DNA of 64,000 bases from contig CM038920.1 of assembly GCA_021904315.1 (NCBI GenBank), positions 7,936,001-8,000,000 on the forward strand, written 5' to 3'. This DNA comes from Sphagnum magellanicum. Taxonomy: Eukaryota > Streptophyta > Sphagnopsida > Sphagnales > Sphagnaceae. This document shows, piece after piece, positions 47,460 through 59,179 of this stretch. The notes under the pieces are model-generated. The model was given only the letters and a program-made list of their open reading frames with translations, was not told where the DNA came from and did not search any database. Both the position numbers and the translations under genes were made by a program. How positions within the stretch are numbered: the stretch's first letter is position 1; each line of letters opens with the position of its first letter.

Positions 47460-50400
47460 CTAACGCGCCGCCTTAGCGCATTGTGCTGGAAAAAGTATTC
47501 TTAAGATTAAGAATGATCGAGTACTGATTAGGAGACTTCTTCGTTCATGTGTCAGTGAGACAAGATTGTTGAGAGGGCGTAACTGAGTCGAAGAGCGGTG
47601 GGCACCAGGAATTACGCAAGGAAGCTACGGCGGGATGTAGCTGTTCTTGGTAGCTGTGATTTGAACGGTGAAAGACATGTGTTGTAATTCTATGAGTGCA
47701 CGAGAAAGTAAGGTCTTAAAATCGGGTGGCGCTAGGATCCATGTCCTCTTGGATCCAGACTGTACAATTCTTCAAGACCAACTTGTAAAGTGCTGCACGG
47801 GAAATCCTACGCGCAATCGGGACGTAATCCCATGTGTGCGGAATGCAACCCAAATGCACGCACCAGCTGGTGTCTCCCAAGTGTCTGCCTGGGCACCCCA
47901 AGAACAGAGCGGATCAGCAGCTAGGTTACTGGAACACCATTCAAGTAGCGCGCATGAAAGTTGTGTCCTGCAGGTCTTCAGAGCTAGGGACGGCCCCGCT
48001 TTCATAAATATACTGCTATTAGTCCAAATTAGTATACTCTGACAGAACGCGGACCATATAACACTTTTCCACTTTCGCAATTATGGTAGTACGTACAAGA
48101 GGAGACACACGGCGCATACTCAGGCAATGAGCTGCTGTCATCTAATCAGCTCAACATAGGCCACCATGCATAAGGTTTTGAGCGGAAGAAATCCCCCCAA
48201 TTGAAGACAAAAACTAGTAAAGCTGTCACTCCTAATTAATGCAGCAGGTTCAGCCCGGATGCCTACAGGATCACAACGGTGCTGGACATTTGGAATGCAA
48301 ACATATTGAGATTTTTAGTACTGGATCATGCTGGAAAAGCTTCCAAAATTCTGCAAATTAAGCCTGGTGGCCTAAAGTACTTAACATGATCCAGGAGATC
48401 ACACCAAGTCTACAAGGAACTCTACGTAGCTAGATATGTCTTGATATGGTTTTGAAGGTATTGCATTCTTGGGATAAAATCTAGACAAAATGTTACTTGT
48501 CAACCCTACTGTATCCGTCTGGGTATATATATATGTCACCTAATATGTCTGTAGATCTCAAGTCTCCTTCGTACTTGGAGGAAGAACATTAACTAGAGAA
48601 GCCAAGTGCTAAAGAATTAATGCTATAGGACTTCATGACAAAGGCCATCCCTTAAAGCAACTCCACGAGTGCAGCGTATAACAAATTTTGTATGAAAAGA
48701 AGTCAAAACATGCCAGTTTGGCTTAGCAAAATGGTTTTGGCCCAATATCTTTGCACAGGACGTTGCAGCTGGCAAAAGACATAGCAAAGCCTAATACCTG
48801 CTCTTGATTGGCTAGATGGTTTGATTAGTCTAGGTGGGTTATTATTAGTAGTCTCTCACCTTTTGCAATTCCAGTTTCAGTTTTAAGGATGAGGTTGGGA
48901 AAAAGTAAATAACTAATCTTAGTTGTAAGAAATACTGTTGCAGGCCACATACTGAGCATGGGTGGAGCTGCTCTGCAGCCATCTCTAAAGCAAGAGTTTA
49001 GCCCTCTTGGATTGCAGCCACCGAGCGTACACCTTACAAACTAGCCTGAAGGCTGTAGGTATGAAGAAAACACTGAACATACGCTTTAGTCACGAGAGAA
49101 GTTCAAGTCACTGTGTCAGGTTGTCCTTTGCAAATTCTAGTATCTAAAGTACTGTTCTTGAAGAATGATGATAGTGGAAAAATGATCAGGGCGATTTGGT
49201 ACAGTTTCCAAGAAATATTCACAATCATCAAGATTCAAGAGGAATGGAAGTTTCGAAGGCATTGAGATGAGTACACTCTTGTGAGTCTACTACACCCGAG
49301 GTCGTCATCTCCTTGAACAGCAGTACGAAAACTTGTTGGCAACAGCACAGTCTTTTCGTTCTTGCTGCAGAGGCGGTCATCACTAACTGCACTAGTTACT
49401 GTGCATCTTGTGCACTGCAGAAGCCTGCAGTACGAACACGGGGGATGGTTCAAAAGTCGCTCAAGACAAGGAAAGGGTTTGCCAATTCAATGACCTACCA
49501 ATTAATTGAGTGCTATTGAATGGTCACACGTGGGTATAGAAAGCGCACTTAACTGGTTGGATCTACCTACCCCTTTTTCGCTGTTTGCTTGAATTCGAAA
49601 TCTCTTCAGATTTAGTCTCAATTATAAGGTGAGGAATTCCAACTTGAGATTGCCAAGAATTTCACTTCCTGATCTGGCATTAAAAAATGGATGCGAAAAG
49701 GTCTCGTTTAAAACAAAATTATTCTGTCACCTTCAAGAAGTTGTTTACAAACTGATGATGCACCCAGAGTATGCACAGCAACAAGAACATACACAAGTTC
49801 TACGTTACTCTTCTTTTAAAGGAGACACTAAATGAAATTGCAAACCAGCAGTCAATCTGTGCTGTGCAGGCAGGTTGTACACATAATGAATCCTATATCA
49901 TTCCAACATCAGGTTACGAGGAGGTAGATCTATATATATGGTCCAGACACTTCCTCATAATTGACCCACCAGTGCTTTTGCCTGAGAGGTGATCACAAGA
50001 ATGCCTGCAACCTTGGGATTCAAAAGTTCAGCCAAAGGCAACATTCATTGGGTTTGGAAAACGTACAGCATGGGGCCAAAGCTCAATCGTATAGAACAAT
50101 TCAGCTAAGTCATGATCCTTAATCAATAAAACGTTCTCTATTGTAGAACTCATGAAGTTGACAATATTTCAGTCCTTCTATGGATACCTAACTGCTGAGA
50201 GTCACCAGGAATTGGGAATCAGGGTTCAAAGTTCAAACCCTGCCAAAAGAAATGCCAAAAAAGTGAAAACTGAAGTTCGCTATGGCTCTTCAGCTAAGAT
50301 ATTTTCTCTAAACTCTCCCTTGAACAGAACTGACGCAAACTCCAAATCCTGTCAGGCTTATGGGCGCTCTTAAAATGCGGCAGTTCTCTTATTTCTATTT

Positions 50401-51450
50401 CTGCAGTCCTTGGGCAGTGCAAAAGGTAGGAAACAGCGCTACCAAACCACCCATCCCCAGTCCCCACTGCCAGAGTAGTACTGTGAACTACTCAATATTG
50501 CTCTGTCATTCAAGCCTAGAAACCTGTGCTTTGAGCCAGTGATCGTTCCAAAATATTGTTGCGACTGGAAGTTCACAAACTGGGATGCAATGGCATACAC
50601 TAGGACATTCTATACCAGCACCCACCAGCCTATCATGAAGGATGGATGGTAAGTAGTCAGGAAACAGTTTCTGTTCAATTCCAGTTCCATGGCTACCCGT
50701 AGTGGGTAGTTCAGTTGCATTTTCTACTGCCTGCCAAATACCAATTTGCAAGTGGGTTGTTAGTAGGTAGGCTGTAAAACCAGCTCTTACCCATATAGAA
50801 ACCATCTACTTAACTGGTAATTGCCTATTAACTCAGTTGAGGTTCATTGACAGTTGAGTCATAACAGGCATCTGGTGGATGAGGGTCCTCATTCGCTCTT
50901 GTCACCTGACCTACCTAATGTGTTGGGGGTAATTGGGATACCTATATGATATTGTGGAGTTTTCTTCTAGGATAAGAGTATTTCATTCTAAACATACTAC
51001 ATGAGGTCAAGAGTCCAACAATGGTAAGGGCAGCAGGAACTAGTCTAGACAGATACCCTAGAAGAAGATTGTGAATGGGAGGGTATATGAGGTGGACTTC
51101 CAAAGAGATTTTGGAACAACTGCAGAATGAAAAGTCAAGCATGCCCTCTATTTTTGACATACACTAGTACCCCCTGATGCTAAAAGTATATTTTGGCACA
51201 CTCCAAAAAGATTTGGTGATGACCTGAGACTCAGAGGGCCACCATACAGCTTTCATTTTACCCTTTCATTTCACAAAATTACCCTGGCCAAACTCCAAAT
51301 AGCAGGGTAAACTCCAAAACGGTACAAAATTATTGTTTTACCCTGGAATACGGTGTGATAAGGGTATGTTGATGACAGAGGATACTGTATGCTATTAAAT
51401 CCTTACTGGGTTTTACTCTCAGCGTTATGGATGAATAAAGGATACCCTCC
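47460..51450. other. Gene-island intergenic DNA, no gene recognised
   Basis: Balanced composition unlike the AT-rich flanks. Several open frames of 60-124 codons exist on both strands (for example 47668-48042), but none has a recognisable family, consistent splice signals or strand preference. It may hold upstream regulatory DNA of the HMA gene or long non-coding exons. Confidence 0.35.
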
Positions 51451-51453
51451 TAA

Positions 51454-51751
51454 GAGCATGTCCACCCCAAAACTGTAAAAAACTCCTTTATTTTAAAATA
51501 CAGTAGTGTTTAATGATCACTGTCCCCACCCAAATGTCATAAAAGTCCCTTAAACACTCAAAGCCCATTTATGTCTTTACATCTGGACGAGTAACAGCCA
51601 CTGTCCAAAATCCATAGTAAAAAAAAGATTTTAAAGGGGTTAAAATGACCACTGCAAAATGAACATCAATACAGGAGCAGAACAGGGTTTACGCTATCCT
51701 GCTGCAAGACTTAATGAAAAGGCGTGTTTGCAGGTGTGGGTGGAGATGCTC
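51454..51751. mobile_element. PIF/Harbinger-type MITE
   Basis: 298 bp. Left end GAGCATGTCCACCC; right end inverse GAGCATCTCCACCC. A TAA duplication flanks both sides (51451-51453 and 51752-51754). The GAGCAT(C/G)TCCA terminus and 3-bp TAA/TTA target are characteristic of plant Harbinger MITEs. No coding sequence. Lies upstream of the three-exon HMA gene. Confidence 0.85.
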
Positions 51752-51754
51752 TAA

Positions 51755-52339
51755 CAGGTGACATAGGATTGTGGTGCAACCATTGGGACATAGCACTTTC
51801 GACTTGTGGATGCAGTAAATTGCGAATTCCACACAGAAATTTTGAATTAACCTGGCAGGAAATTCACTAAATATTTGTAAACATTGTTGCCAAATAACTC
51901 TAGAAAATTAGAATTGTTGACCCATAAAGCCAAAATGACCCCTGGACGACTCACTGTATCTCATTGTTAGCAATTTCTCACGAACTCAGTTCTATGTGCA
52001 ATCATCCATATGGCATTTATGCTATTTTCCTAATAAAATGAACAATCACACTTTCGTGACAGGACTTTTGCTTCTCAAGCTTTTCTTTTCCACCTAAGCT
52101 CTGAGTTTCATGCAAATGCTTAGATTTTTTTGTTGTTTCACTCACACCTAAATTTTTATTCCTGTTCAAGATGGCTCTAAGTCATTTCCCATTTCAATAT
52201 GTTTCCATTGTGACTCAAAAAGCTGAATTTCTGAGGAAAGGTATGTCATTTGAAGCTGAAATATGTTGATCAAAGTAAAATCCAAATTTACATGGGTTTG
52301 CTCCAAATTCTCAAGGCTTTCCAAGTGTCCATGTTTCCA
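51755..52339. other. Spacer, nothing recognised
   Basis: Transition from island composition to AT-rich DNA. No gene or element ends seen. Confidence 0.35.
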
Positions 52340-52770
52340 ATGTTGTATTTTTTGGTTAGGCTTATTCACCAGCTAGGTTTTACAAAAGAGTTTTAAATCA
52401 AATTCAACAAAGCCACTGCCTTCTCCTCGCTCAAAGCAACGCAACATAACCTCCCCTTCTCCCCCAAGCACTTCCTTATATTACACGAACTTACATATCT
52501 TCAACAACATATAGGTTGCCCCAAAAACACTGAAAACTTTTTAAAACTTTTGATAGCTTATTGCAACCTTTTCCTGGCTCATCACCTTCTGCTGCTCCTA
52601 TCCATCCACAAGGCCCATATAATCAAACCTACCCAACACCAACCATTATAAACACTTCAAATTGAATATTTTCTTCCAAGGTTCATGAGATTCCGTGCAC
52701 CTTGAATGTTGTTAACATTACTTTTGACAATATATATCTGATTCACCTATTTTGTATCTTTGAGACTTTA
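52340..52770 (-). repeat. Dispersed repeat, copy 2 (inverse of 26595-27000)
   Basis: Inverted match to the repeat inside the inner transposon. It directly adjoins the orphan transposon end at about 52780. In the inner copy the same repeat lies far from a transposon end, so the association here is probably fortuitous. Confidence 0.6.
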
Positions 52771-52779
52771 AGGGTTGTG

Positions 52780-53515
52780 ATTAATGAAAGCATTGGCTTG
52801 TGGTTTTCATATTCAAAATATACTATGGTGCACCTAGTGGCCACCAGGCAAAATATTGTTTTCATGTTAAATAAATTTTGAAATTATTAAAATATTTGTT
52901 ATAATACAAGTAACAATTTTTTGATCCATTGCTGGATTGGAATGGTGTCCCTTGTCAAAAATTTAAAGAATTAAGTTTTTCATTGTCACTAGTGGGAGCA
53001 CTAAGCCTTGGTTTGAAATAATTCTTTGAAATTATGGACATACACTTTGCTATAGAGTTGAGAATAATTATAGACTATGTCATATTTCAATTTTAGCTTG
53101 AAAGTGAACAAAGATAGCCCAAGTTGAAAGGGTTTTTCACCTTAGATGGATTAGAAATGCATTGTAATTGCCCCAAAAAATTGATATGAATTTTTTTGAG
53201 AAGTCATTAATTTTGGAACATTTGTTAAGCTTTGGTTTTTGCACAATGTGTCATGTATATCCACCATCATTCCCCTCTTTCATTAAACACAATGTGTACA
53301 TTTTGATTTTGTTTTTTGAGAATTTTTGGTGACATTCTCATGTTTACTTAACAATAATAAGCTTACTAAAACATGCATTTAAATGGCATTCAATTATAAA
53401 ATGATCACAAATTTGTTGAATTAGGTGCCCACCAAGTAAAGTTCATCCCATCCACTAGGTTGTTTAAAGGCTTCCTAAATTATCAATTTAATCTTAAATT
53501 AATTAAATATGTGTT
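52780..53515 (-). mobile_element. Orphan end of the nested TIR transposon family
   Basis: The terminal repeat at 53495-53515 is identical to those at 12190 and 41600 (read inverted). Inward sequence includes CCTAGTGGATGGGATGAA (read inverted) and TGGCCA-type dyads at about 53423, 52987 and 52833, as in the DUF7869-side ends of the other copies. Only this end, about 0.7 kb, is present; the rest of the element is gone. It shows that the family is multicopy and that end identity persists across copies. Confidence 0.65.
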
Positions 53516-56329
53516 ATTAGACATTTATTATGCAAGACTACTAACAACATACGGACAATCTAGTCGACTGTTTACAATGGCATGTATGAACTTGCCTACC
53601 ACTTATGAGTAAGGATAAATTGACATTTGATTTTTATCTTTTTCAATTTCAAAAGAATCATTTTTACTTAATTTCAGTCTAGATTCCATAGGTGTAAGGA
53701 TTGATTTGAACTAACCATGGCATATTAGTGTAAGATTTGATTATGAAGGTATTTTGTGTGATTCAAAAGTATCAACCTTTTTATTTTATTATAAGTAATT
53801 TGATTATTGATGCAGTAATGGAATTAACCTTCATATATCATGTCAAATTCTTGAAAAAATATTGCCTTGAATTCAACTATGCTTGGTAGACTATTATTTA
53901 CAAATACATAATCATCCATGTAAAACTATTATAAGTTGGAAATTTGCATTAAGTTTATGTTTATATGTTTGAATCCACTTTACTTCTTGTAAATCCTTTT
54001 AAAATCAAGTAATAATTGTCAAATCTTTGGTACAATGTTCAAGAAAATTTATGTAAGCCTTATATTGATTTAAGAAATTTACATACCAAATGCGAATTTA
54101 TAGGGTCATGGAGACCTTTTAGGATTTCCATATAATTTTTTTAAAAAAAATAACCATTGAAAAAAGTTGTTTTAACATCTAACTAATGTATTTCGAGATA
54201 ATATTGTACAATTAGAGCAAATAGGACTCAAATGGAGGGTGTTTGCACATTATGGTGACCTTATATGGATGTCACAATGGTAACTTTTCATGTATTCCTT
54301 AGATACAAGAAAATAAATAAAATAAAATTCATTGAAATAATTAAAAAAAGGATTCACATATCTAAAACTATCATAATCAACCTTCCAAGAATGAAAAAAT
54401 CAAATCAAAATTGTGAATAGCCAATAAATAATGGACTTTTGCATTTTGCCCACCTTTTTTGTCACACCTATAAAACTCATGGATATGAATTTTTATCTTA
54501 CAATGTGTTAGTCTTATGTGTTTAAAACTTTGGGATATTGAATGAATGGAATGTGATTTTAATTTATTATGTTATGGACTTTTAAAATCCCAAAAATTAT
54601 AATTATTTTTAAAGCCCTTATAAGCATTTTTTAAACATTTTTTAAAAAAAATTCTTTTGTGATATTTTTTATATGTCTTATAGCATCATGATTTGAAATT
54701 GGAAATGAAAAAAAATTGTTATTTTTAATGTCATTTAAATATTCATATTTTAAGTTAGTTTTCAACTACATTAGAAAAGGACTTTGAAAAAGGATTCTAA
54801 TCTGTTGAAATTATGACACCCTAGTGTGCTTTTGTCATGGAGTTCATCTTCATGATTAATGAAAATGTTTTTGTATAATAAAGATTAGGAATTTCAAAAT
54901 ATCTTTGAGCAACAAATTGAGGCATGCATATATGTTGATAATTCCATTAACTTTTGTCTTGATTTTAAACACCCATTTGGAGTTAATTGTCTTCCTTCAA
55001 CATGTTTTACCAAAAAAAAATCATCTATTTGAAAATGGTTTAGTCCTATGGACATAGAAATATTATTTAAGAATTCAAAATAAAATTATTAACTATATTA
55101 TTATTTTAAATATTAAAATTTTTAAATATATAATTTTTTTAAAAATAAAAATTCTAATCTTTTTTTTTTCGACATGGATTTTTTTTTTCATACAAAATGA
55201 AAAAAATGGGGAAAATTTTAGGGATTATTTTTGGGGGTTTTGGTGTGGCATCATAATCATTCACAATAAAAAAAAACTTGTCCATGATGCCTTAAAAAAA
55301 AGAGGGAAAAACATATGTTTTCTCAATTTATTTAATTCATGATTTAATGTGCAAATGGCAATAACTTCTCCAATTCTATTCTTTAAAACATATTTACCAT
55401 GTTTCAAATTAATCTTTCCAACTGCCTTATCAAATTGTTTAGCTAAAAACACGTTCTTTCTTTAAACCCAAGGCATGTGTAATACATTAAGGATTTTTTT
55501 ATTATATCATTTGTTAAAATGATTGACACATCCCCTTGATTATGGATTTTGTATGTGCTATTATCACTTACATAAATGTCTTGGCCTTCTTCACATGTTT
55601 GATAGTTAGTGAATGCACCAATATCATGAGACATGTATTAAGTTGCCCTTGTGTCAATATACCAAGTAAGATCTTTGCCTTTTTTATGAATACAATTGCA
55701 ACATACAAACTGAAGCTAATAAGAATATTTGATTATTCTTTTGAATATGCAGACTTTTCTAGAATTCTAACTTTACAATCTTTGATTTGATGACCTAGTT
55801 TCTTACAAAAGAAACATTTTTTTAAAAATGTATTGAAACCAACCTTAGAATACCTTCACCACCTTTTGATGGGAATATTCTCATTCCTTCTCCATCTTTG
55901 GATGGGAAGAATTTTCTTTGGTTTCTCCCAATGTTGAAATTTTTTTTCCAACAAATAGGGCTGATATACTGTCTATTGATGAATTAAAAATTTTCATTAA
56001 TGTTTCATCTTGAATTAAATCAGTTATCAAAGATTGTAGGCTTAATCAATGTTGGTTACGCATAGATTTTATAAAGTTTCTATAACTTTGAGGCATAATC
56101 CACATTAATGAGAGGATTACTTCATCATTTGGTACTATCTTGCACCAATTGTTCGATGAGAGCACAAAACACGTGAATTTGTTTCGGTATGTTTTCATTT
56201 TCTCTCATCTTCAATGTGTGCAACTTATTCTGAAGGTGCATTTTTATAACATACTGAGATTCAAATAATTTAGTCAATTCACTCCAGGCATGGTCTGATG
56301 TTGGAGATGAAATATTATTGTCTATGCAA

Positions 56330-57067
56330 TCTTATATATTAAAGTTACAGGTCTGTCTGTCTGGCCGTCTGTCCGGGCAGTTTCCGAGCACTGCCCGGAC
56401 CTTTGTTTGTTTGTTTTTTTTTTTTTCTGTGTCAGTTAAACTGCCCGGGCAGTTTCCGGGAACTGCCCGGACCTTTGTTTGTTTTTTCTTTTTTTCTTTT
56501 TTTTTGGGGTTTTGTTTTCTGTGTCAGTTAAACTGCCCGGGCAGTTTCCGGGAACTGCCCGGACCTTTGTTTGTTTTTTCTTTTTTTCTTTTTTTTTGGG
56601 GTTTTGTTTTCTGTGTCAGTTAAACTGCCCGGGCAGTTTCCGGGAACTGCCCGGACCTTTGTTTGTTTTTTCTTTTTTTCTTTTTTTCTTTTTTTTTTGG
56701 GGTTTTGTTTTCTGTGTCAGTTAAACTGCCCGGACCTTTGTTTTGTTTGTTTGTTTGTGTTCTTTTTTCTTTTCTTTTTTTTTGATGTATTTGCTTCTTT
56801 TTTTATCTTTTTTCTTTTGGATTTGTTTTTTTGGATTTTTCTCCCCTTCTCTTAAATTAACAAAAATGAAGAAACAAAATAAAAAATAAAAAATAAAAAA
56901 TGAGCAGAAAAATCTAAGGCTACGTATTTGCTTCTTTTTTTATCTTTTTTTTTTTTGGATGACGTCTGGCCAGCAGCTCCGGGGAGCATTCACAACAACC
57001 GTTGCAGGAGAAGTAAGTAACGGCGAGGGGGGGGCCACGGGTGCATTATGCACCGGGTACACACTAG
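56330..57067 (+). mobile_element. Non-autonomous Helitron
   Basis: 738 bp. It starts TCTTATATATTAAAGTTAC, the usual plant Helitron 5' signature, and ends CTAG (57064-57067) with a GGTGCAT hairpin at 57040-57054, about 9 bases upstream. It is inserted between A (56329) and T (57068) without duplication, as Helitrons do. It carries no Rep/helicase gene. The interior holds a 92-bp minisatellite (56441-56725). It interrupts Copia gag coding sequence, so it is younger than that element. Confidence 0.8.
56441..56725. repeat. 92-bp minisatellite with GC-rich palindromes inside the Helitron
   Basis: Units start at 56441, 56533 and 56625, with partial units at both sides. Each has CCGGGCAGTT and its inverse AACTGCCCGG around a 6-base loop, then a T-rich stretch and CTGTGTCAGTTAAA. 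Open frames here are low-complexity Phe/Cys-rich artefacts. Confidence 0.9.
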
Positions 57068-57300
57068 TTGTTTATTATTGCAAGAGACATTGTTTCTTTA
57101 TTTTCCCAATTGCTTACACTACTTGCACCGATGGCTGTTTGACTTCCAGCAGCTATTTGAGCTACCATTTCAATAATGTCAATCTATGTTTCCATATGTC
57201 AAATCAAATTTTAGAATATAATTCAAATCTAAAATCTTTTGAATCATTTTTATGTCAGATTTTAGTATTATTCATCAGAGTATGTGATTGATTTCATATT

Positions 57301-57431
57301 CCTCCATTATGTAATAATCTGAATTTATTCAAATGTCAATATGCATCAATCTCAAATGTGATAAAATTCCATTATGTAATAATCTGAATCTATTGAAATG
57401 TCGATGTGCATTGACTTCAAATGTGATAAAA
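57301..57431. repeat. Two-copy 69-bp tandem duplication
   Basis: CATTATGTAATAATCTGAAT...CAAATGTGATAAAAT occurs twice in direct succession with few differences, inside the leader region of the Copia fossil. Confidence 0.75.
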
Positions 57432-57840
57432 TTTGTGTTTTGATGAATGTTTATGTTTTGTTATTAAGATTTTGAAAATTTTGCAGTGAATCTCTGCTTT
57501 GATTTCAAGAAACATTATTCTGGCTTTTTATATATCAAATTATTAAAAAACACATTGATTTGGACATAGCTCTAATACAATGATCAAATAACACATTAAA
57601 CATTTACTCTAATTCATGCAGACACACTTGCTAGAAAATGAAAAAATAATAATTAGGATAGAAGAGAGCTCCTAAGAAACTCTATATGAGAAATATCTGT
57701 GAGATATGAATGTCCTCATATTGTAATATACTATACATATTAGAGATCTACATACACAATAAATATATTGTTCTTTTAGTGAGACGTTGGCATCGAATCC
57801 CCACGTCTCAGAAAAATATTTGATGACAGTATTCAACACA

Positions 57841-58347
57841 ACCTAAGTTGACATAGCCCAGTATCGGCAAGGATAAGACAACTAAGCTGGGCATACAGAA
57901 AAGACACATCCTTAGATACACACAAGTGTACACACGAATTCATGAATTCCATTCCATGAAAAAAAGGGTTTGTACAGTCTGCTGTATTACATCAAAATTG
58001 TACAATCGCAGCTTGCCTTCAGAAAATCTCAAAATTTTGCAAATGCTGCATAAATACTAGGACGCTGAGCTTTGTACCCACACTGCCAGGAATTGCTACT
58101 ACAGAACTCAATTAGCCTGGGATAAGCGCTTAAAGTTTTTATTTACAGAATATAAGAGTTCGCCGGGAACTCGTTAAAACGAAATAGCCGCCAAAAACTC
58201 ACCAAGTTTTATCGTAGAATACAGATTTCAGACTCTTAGTAAATACTACAGAGTGTGACTGATAATAAGAAATGAGGCTTATGAAATTGCTCAAAACAAT
58301 CAATTTTATGTGCAAAGATTTACAGCTCCTCATCCTGTAGGGCTTCA
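57841..58347. other. Intergenic / 3' region of HMA paralogue
   Basis: Island-like composition without a recognised exon; likely contains the 3' untranslated region of the minus-strand HMA gene. Confidence 0.4.
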
Positions 58348-58893
58348 TCAATACTCTGTTTGAATGTGCTTGAAATAGTACGGGTTGGTGACGACATTGC
58401 TGTACCCGTCTCCCCCGTATGTCGGCCAATGCAGGTAAGACTCGCGGCCGATGTATGAAGGCGTGTATTCGCGGTAAGAAGCTCGGTATTTGGAAGGAGC
58501 AACTGGAATGTAGTCACCCTCTTGAGCTGCAGCTGGGGACAAGAGCTGGGCATGCTTCTTGAATTTCCGCACCTTCTTCAGCGCTCGCATCGGATCCACG
58601 AACCCGGACACGGTCACCCTCTGAGTAAGAGGATCACAAAACACAGCCTCCACCCCGTTAAGCTCCAGCAACGCTTCCCGGACTTTCTCTTCGCACTTGC
58701 TACAGCACATGGGCACCATCAACGCGAGTCCACTAGGAGGCACCACAACGCCGCCGGCGGAGTGAAACGGCTCCGGATTAGTCACTGCCGCCTTGTAACC
58801 TACGTCAGAGTAGATCGGGGAATGCCGAGCGCGACTTACGAGGTAAGTGGGCTCGGTGGGACCGTAAAATAACTCATCCATACCCAGCGCCAT
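58348..58893 (-). CDS. HMA-domain metal-binding protein, intronless paralogue
   Basis: 181 residues from the first ATG (58893); the open frame extends three codons further upstream only through a TTG, which is not a plant start. Residues 1-56 are a variable leader; the HMA domain runs from about 57 to 118 with MCCSKC at 62-67 (Cys64 and Cys67), then basic KKVRKFKKH and a Tyr-rich tail ending QTEY. It lacks a CaaX box, so it is an HPP-type rather than prenylated protein. The start LFYGPTEP and the domain align with the three-exon gene 12 kb away in the same orientation, so the two are diverged paralogues. Clean reading frame and GC-rich codons relative to the flanks suggest a functional gene. 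Likely role: binding of copper, zinc or another soft metal. Confidence 0.85.
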   Translation of the reverse strand: MALGMDELFYGPTEPTYLVSRARHSPIYSDVGYKAAVTNPEPFHSAGGVVVPPSGLALMVPMCCSKCEEKVREALLELNGVEAVFCDPLTQRVTVSGFVDPMRALKKVRKFKKHAQLLSPAAAQEGDYIPVAPSKYRASYREYTPSYIGRESYLHWPTYGGDGYSNVVTNPYYFKHIQTEY

Positions 58894-59146
58894 AGTCCAC
58901 AAAGACAGTAAGTAATCACTCCTTAGTGTTCCCTTTCACAAGTGTTAGTACTCCTCTGGAAAAAACAAAAAGCCACTTACTTGTAAAACTTCTTCTAACT
59001 GTTAGACCTGGTGGAGCTGCTAAGAACACATTTGAGATGGTGAGTGAGTAGGAGATTGTAATCCTGAATTGATGATGCACAAAATGACTGAATCGGAAGA
59101 AATTTACTGTAATCGAATGGTGAAACAGGAAGTCAAGGGACCCACT

Positions 59147-59154
59147 TTATTATA
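59147..59154 (-). promoter_or_regulatory. TATA box of the HMA paralogue
   Basis: TATAATAA on the minus strand within CTATAATAAAG, about 255 bp upstream of the ATG, giving a leader of roughly 225 bp. A GAAnnTTC heat-shock-element-like word (GGAACATTCT, 59168-59177) lies 14 bp further upstream; a single unit is weak evidence. Confidence 0.5.
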
Positions 59155-59179
59155 GCGGGGAGCGATCGGAACATTCTAG

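Larger units (their letters stand above)
53520..57840 (-). mobile_element. Broken Copia-type LTR retrotransposon
   Basis: Fossil Copia element on the minus strand. From right to left: a probable 5' LTR remnant (about 57840-57577), a primer-binding-like site (about 57579-57566), gag with its Copia gag domain and a CCHC zinc knuckle, protease-region sequence, and reverse-transcriptase-region sequence reaching about 53560. Integrase is not clearly recognisable and no 3' LTR was identified. It carries many breaks and is not functional. A Helitron (56330-57067) lies inside gag. It looks old relative to the Helitron. Confidence 0.7.

Noticed and set aside
47668-48042. 124-codon open frame in the gene island
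   Set aside because: No recognisable family, an opposing frame of similar length overlaps it, and splice or start context is unremarkable.
50215-50245. Possible tRNA T-arm (GGTTCAAAGTTCAAACC)
   Set aside because: The loop is too long and no A box or acceptor stem lies at the right distance.
51180-51450. Possible second MITE next to the Harbinger element
   Set aside because: Some inverted words (CAGGGTAAAC / TTTTACCCTGG) occur, but no coherent ends or target duplication could be defined.
12190-53515. Dismissing the AACACATATTTAATTAA repeats as chance AT-rich matches
   Set aside because: The GTGTT/AACAC edge, the paired 4-bp duplications, conserved adjoining sequence for each end type and the interrupted gene all agree.
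56318-56855. Phe/Cys-rich open frames resembling membrane proteins
   Set aside because: They arise from the T-rich 92-bp minisatellite of the Helitron.
57780-57815. Possible tRNA fragment around GGCATCGAATCCCC
   Set aside because: Inverted GAGACGT/ACGTCTC arms form a simple hairpin; no cloverleaf is possible. It probably belongs to the Copia LTR remnant.
58919-58980. 5' UTR intron of the HMA paralogue (GTAAGT donor, TACTAAC branch-like word)
   Set aside because: The resulting intron would be about 40-45 bp, shorter than plant introns normally are.
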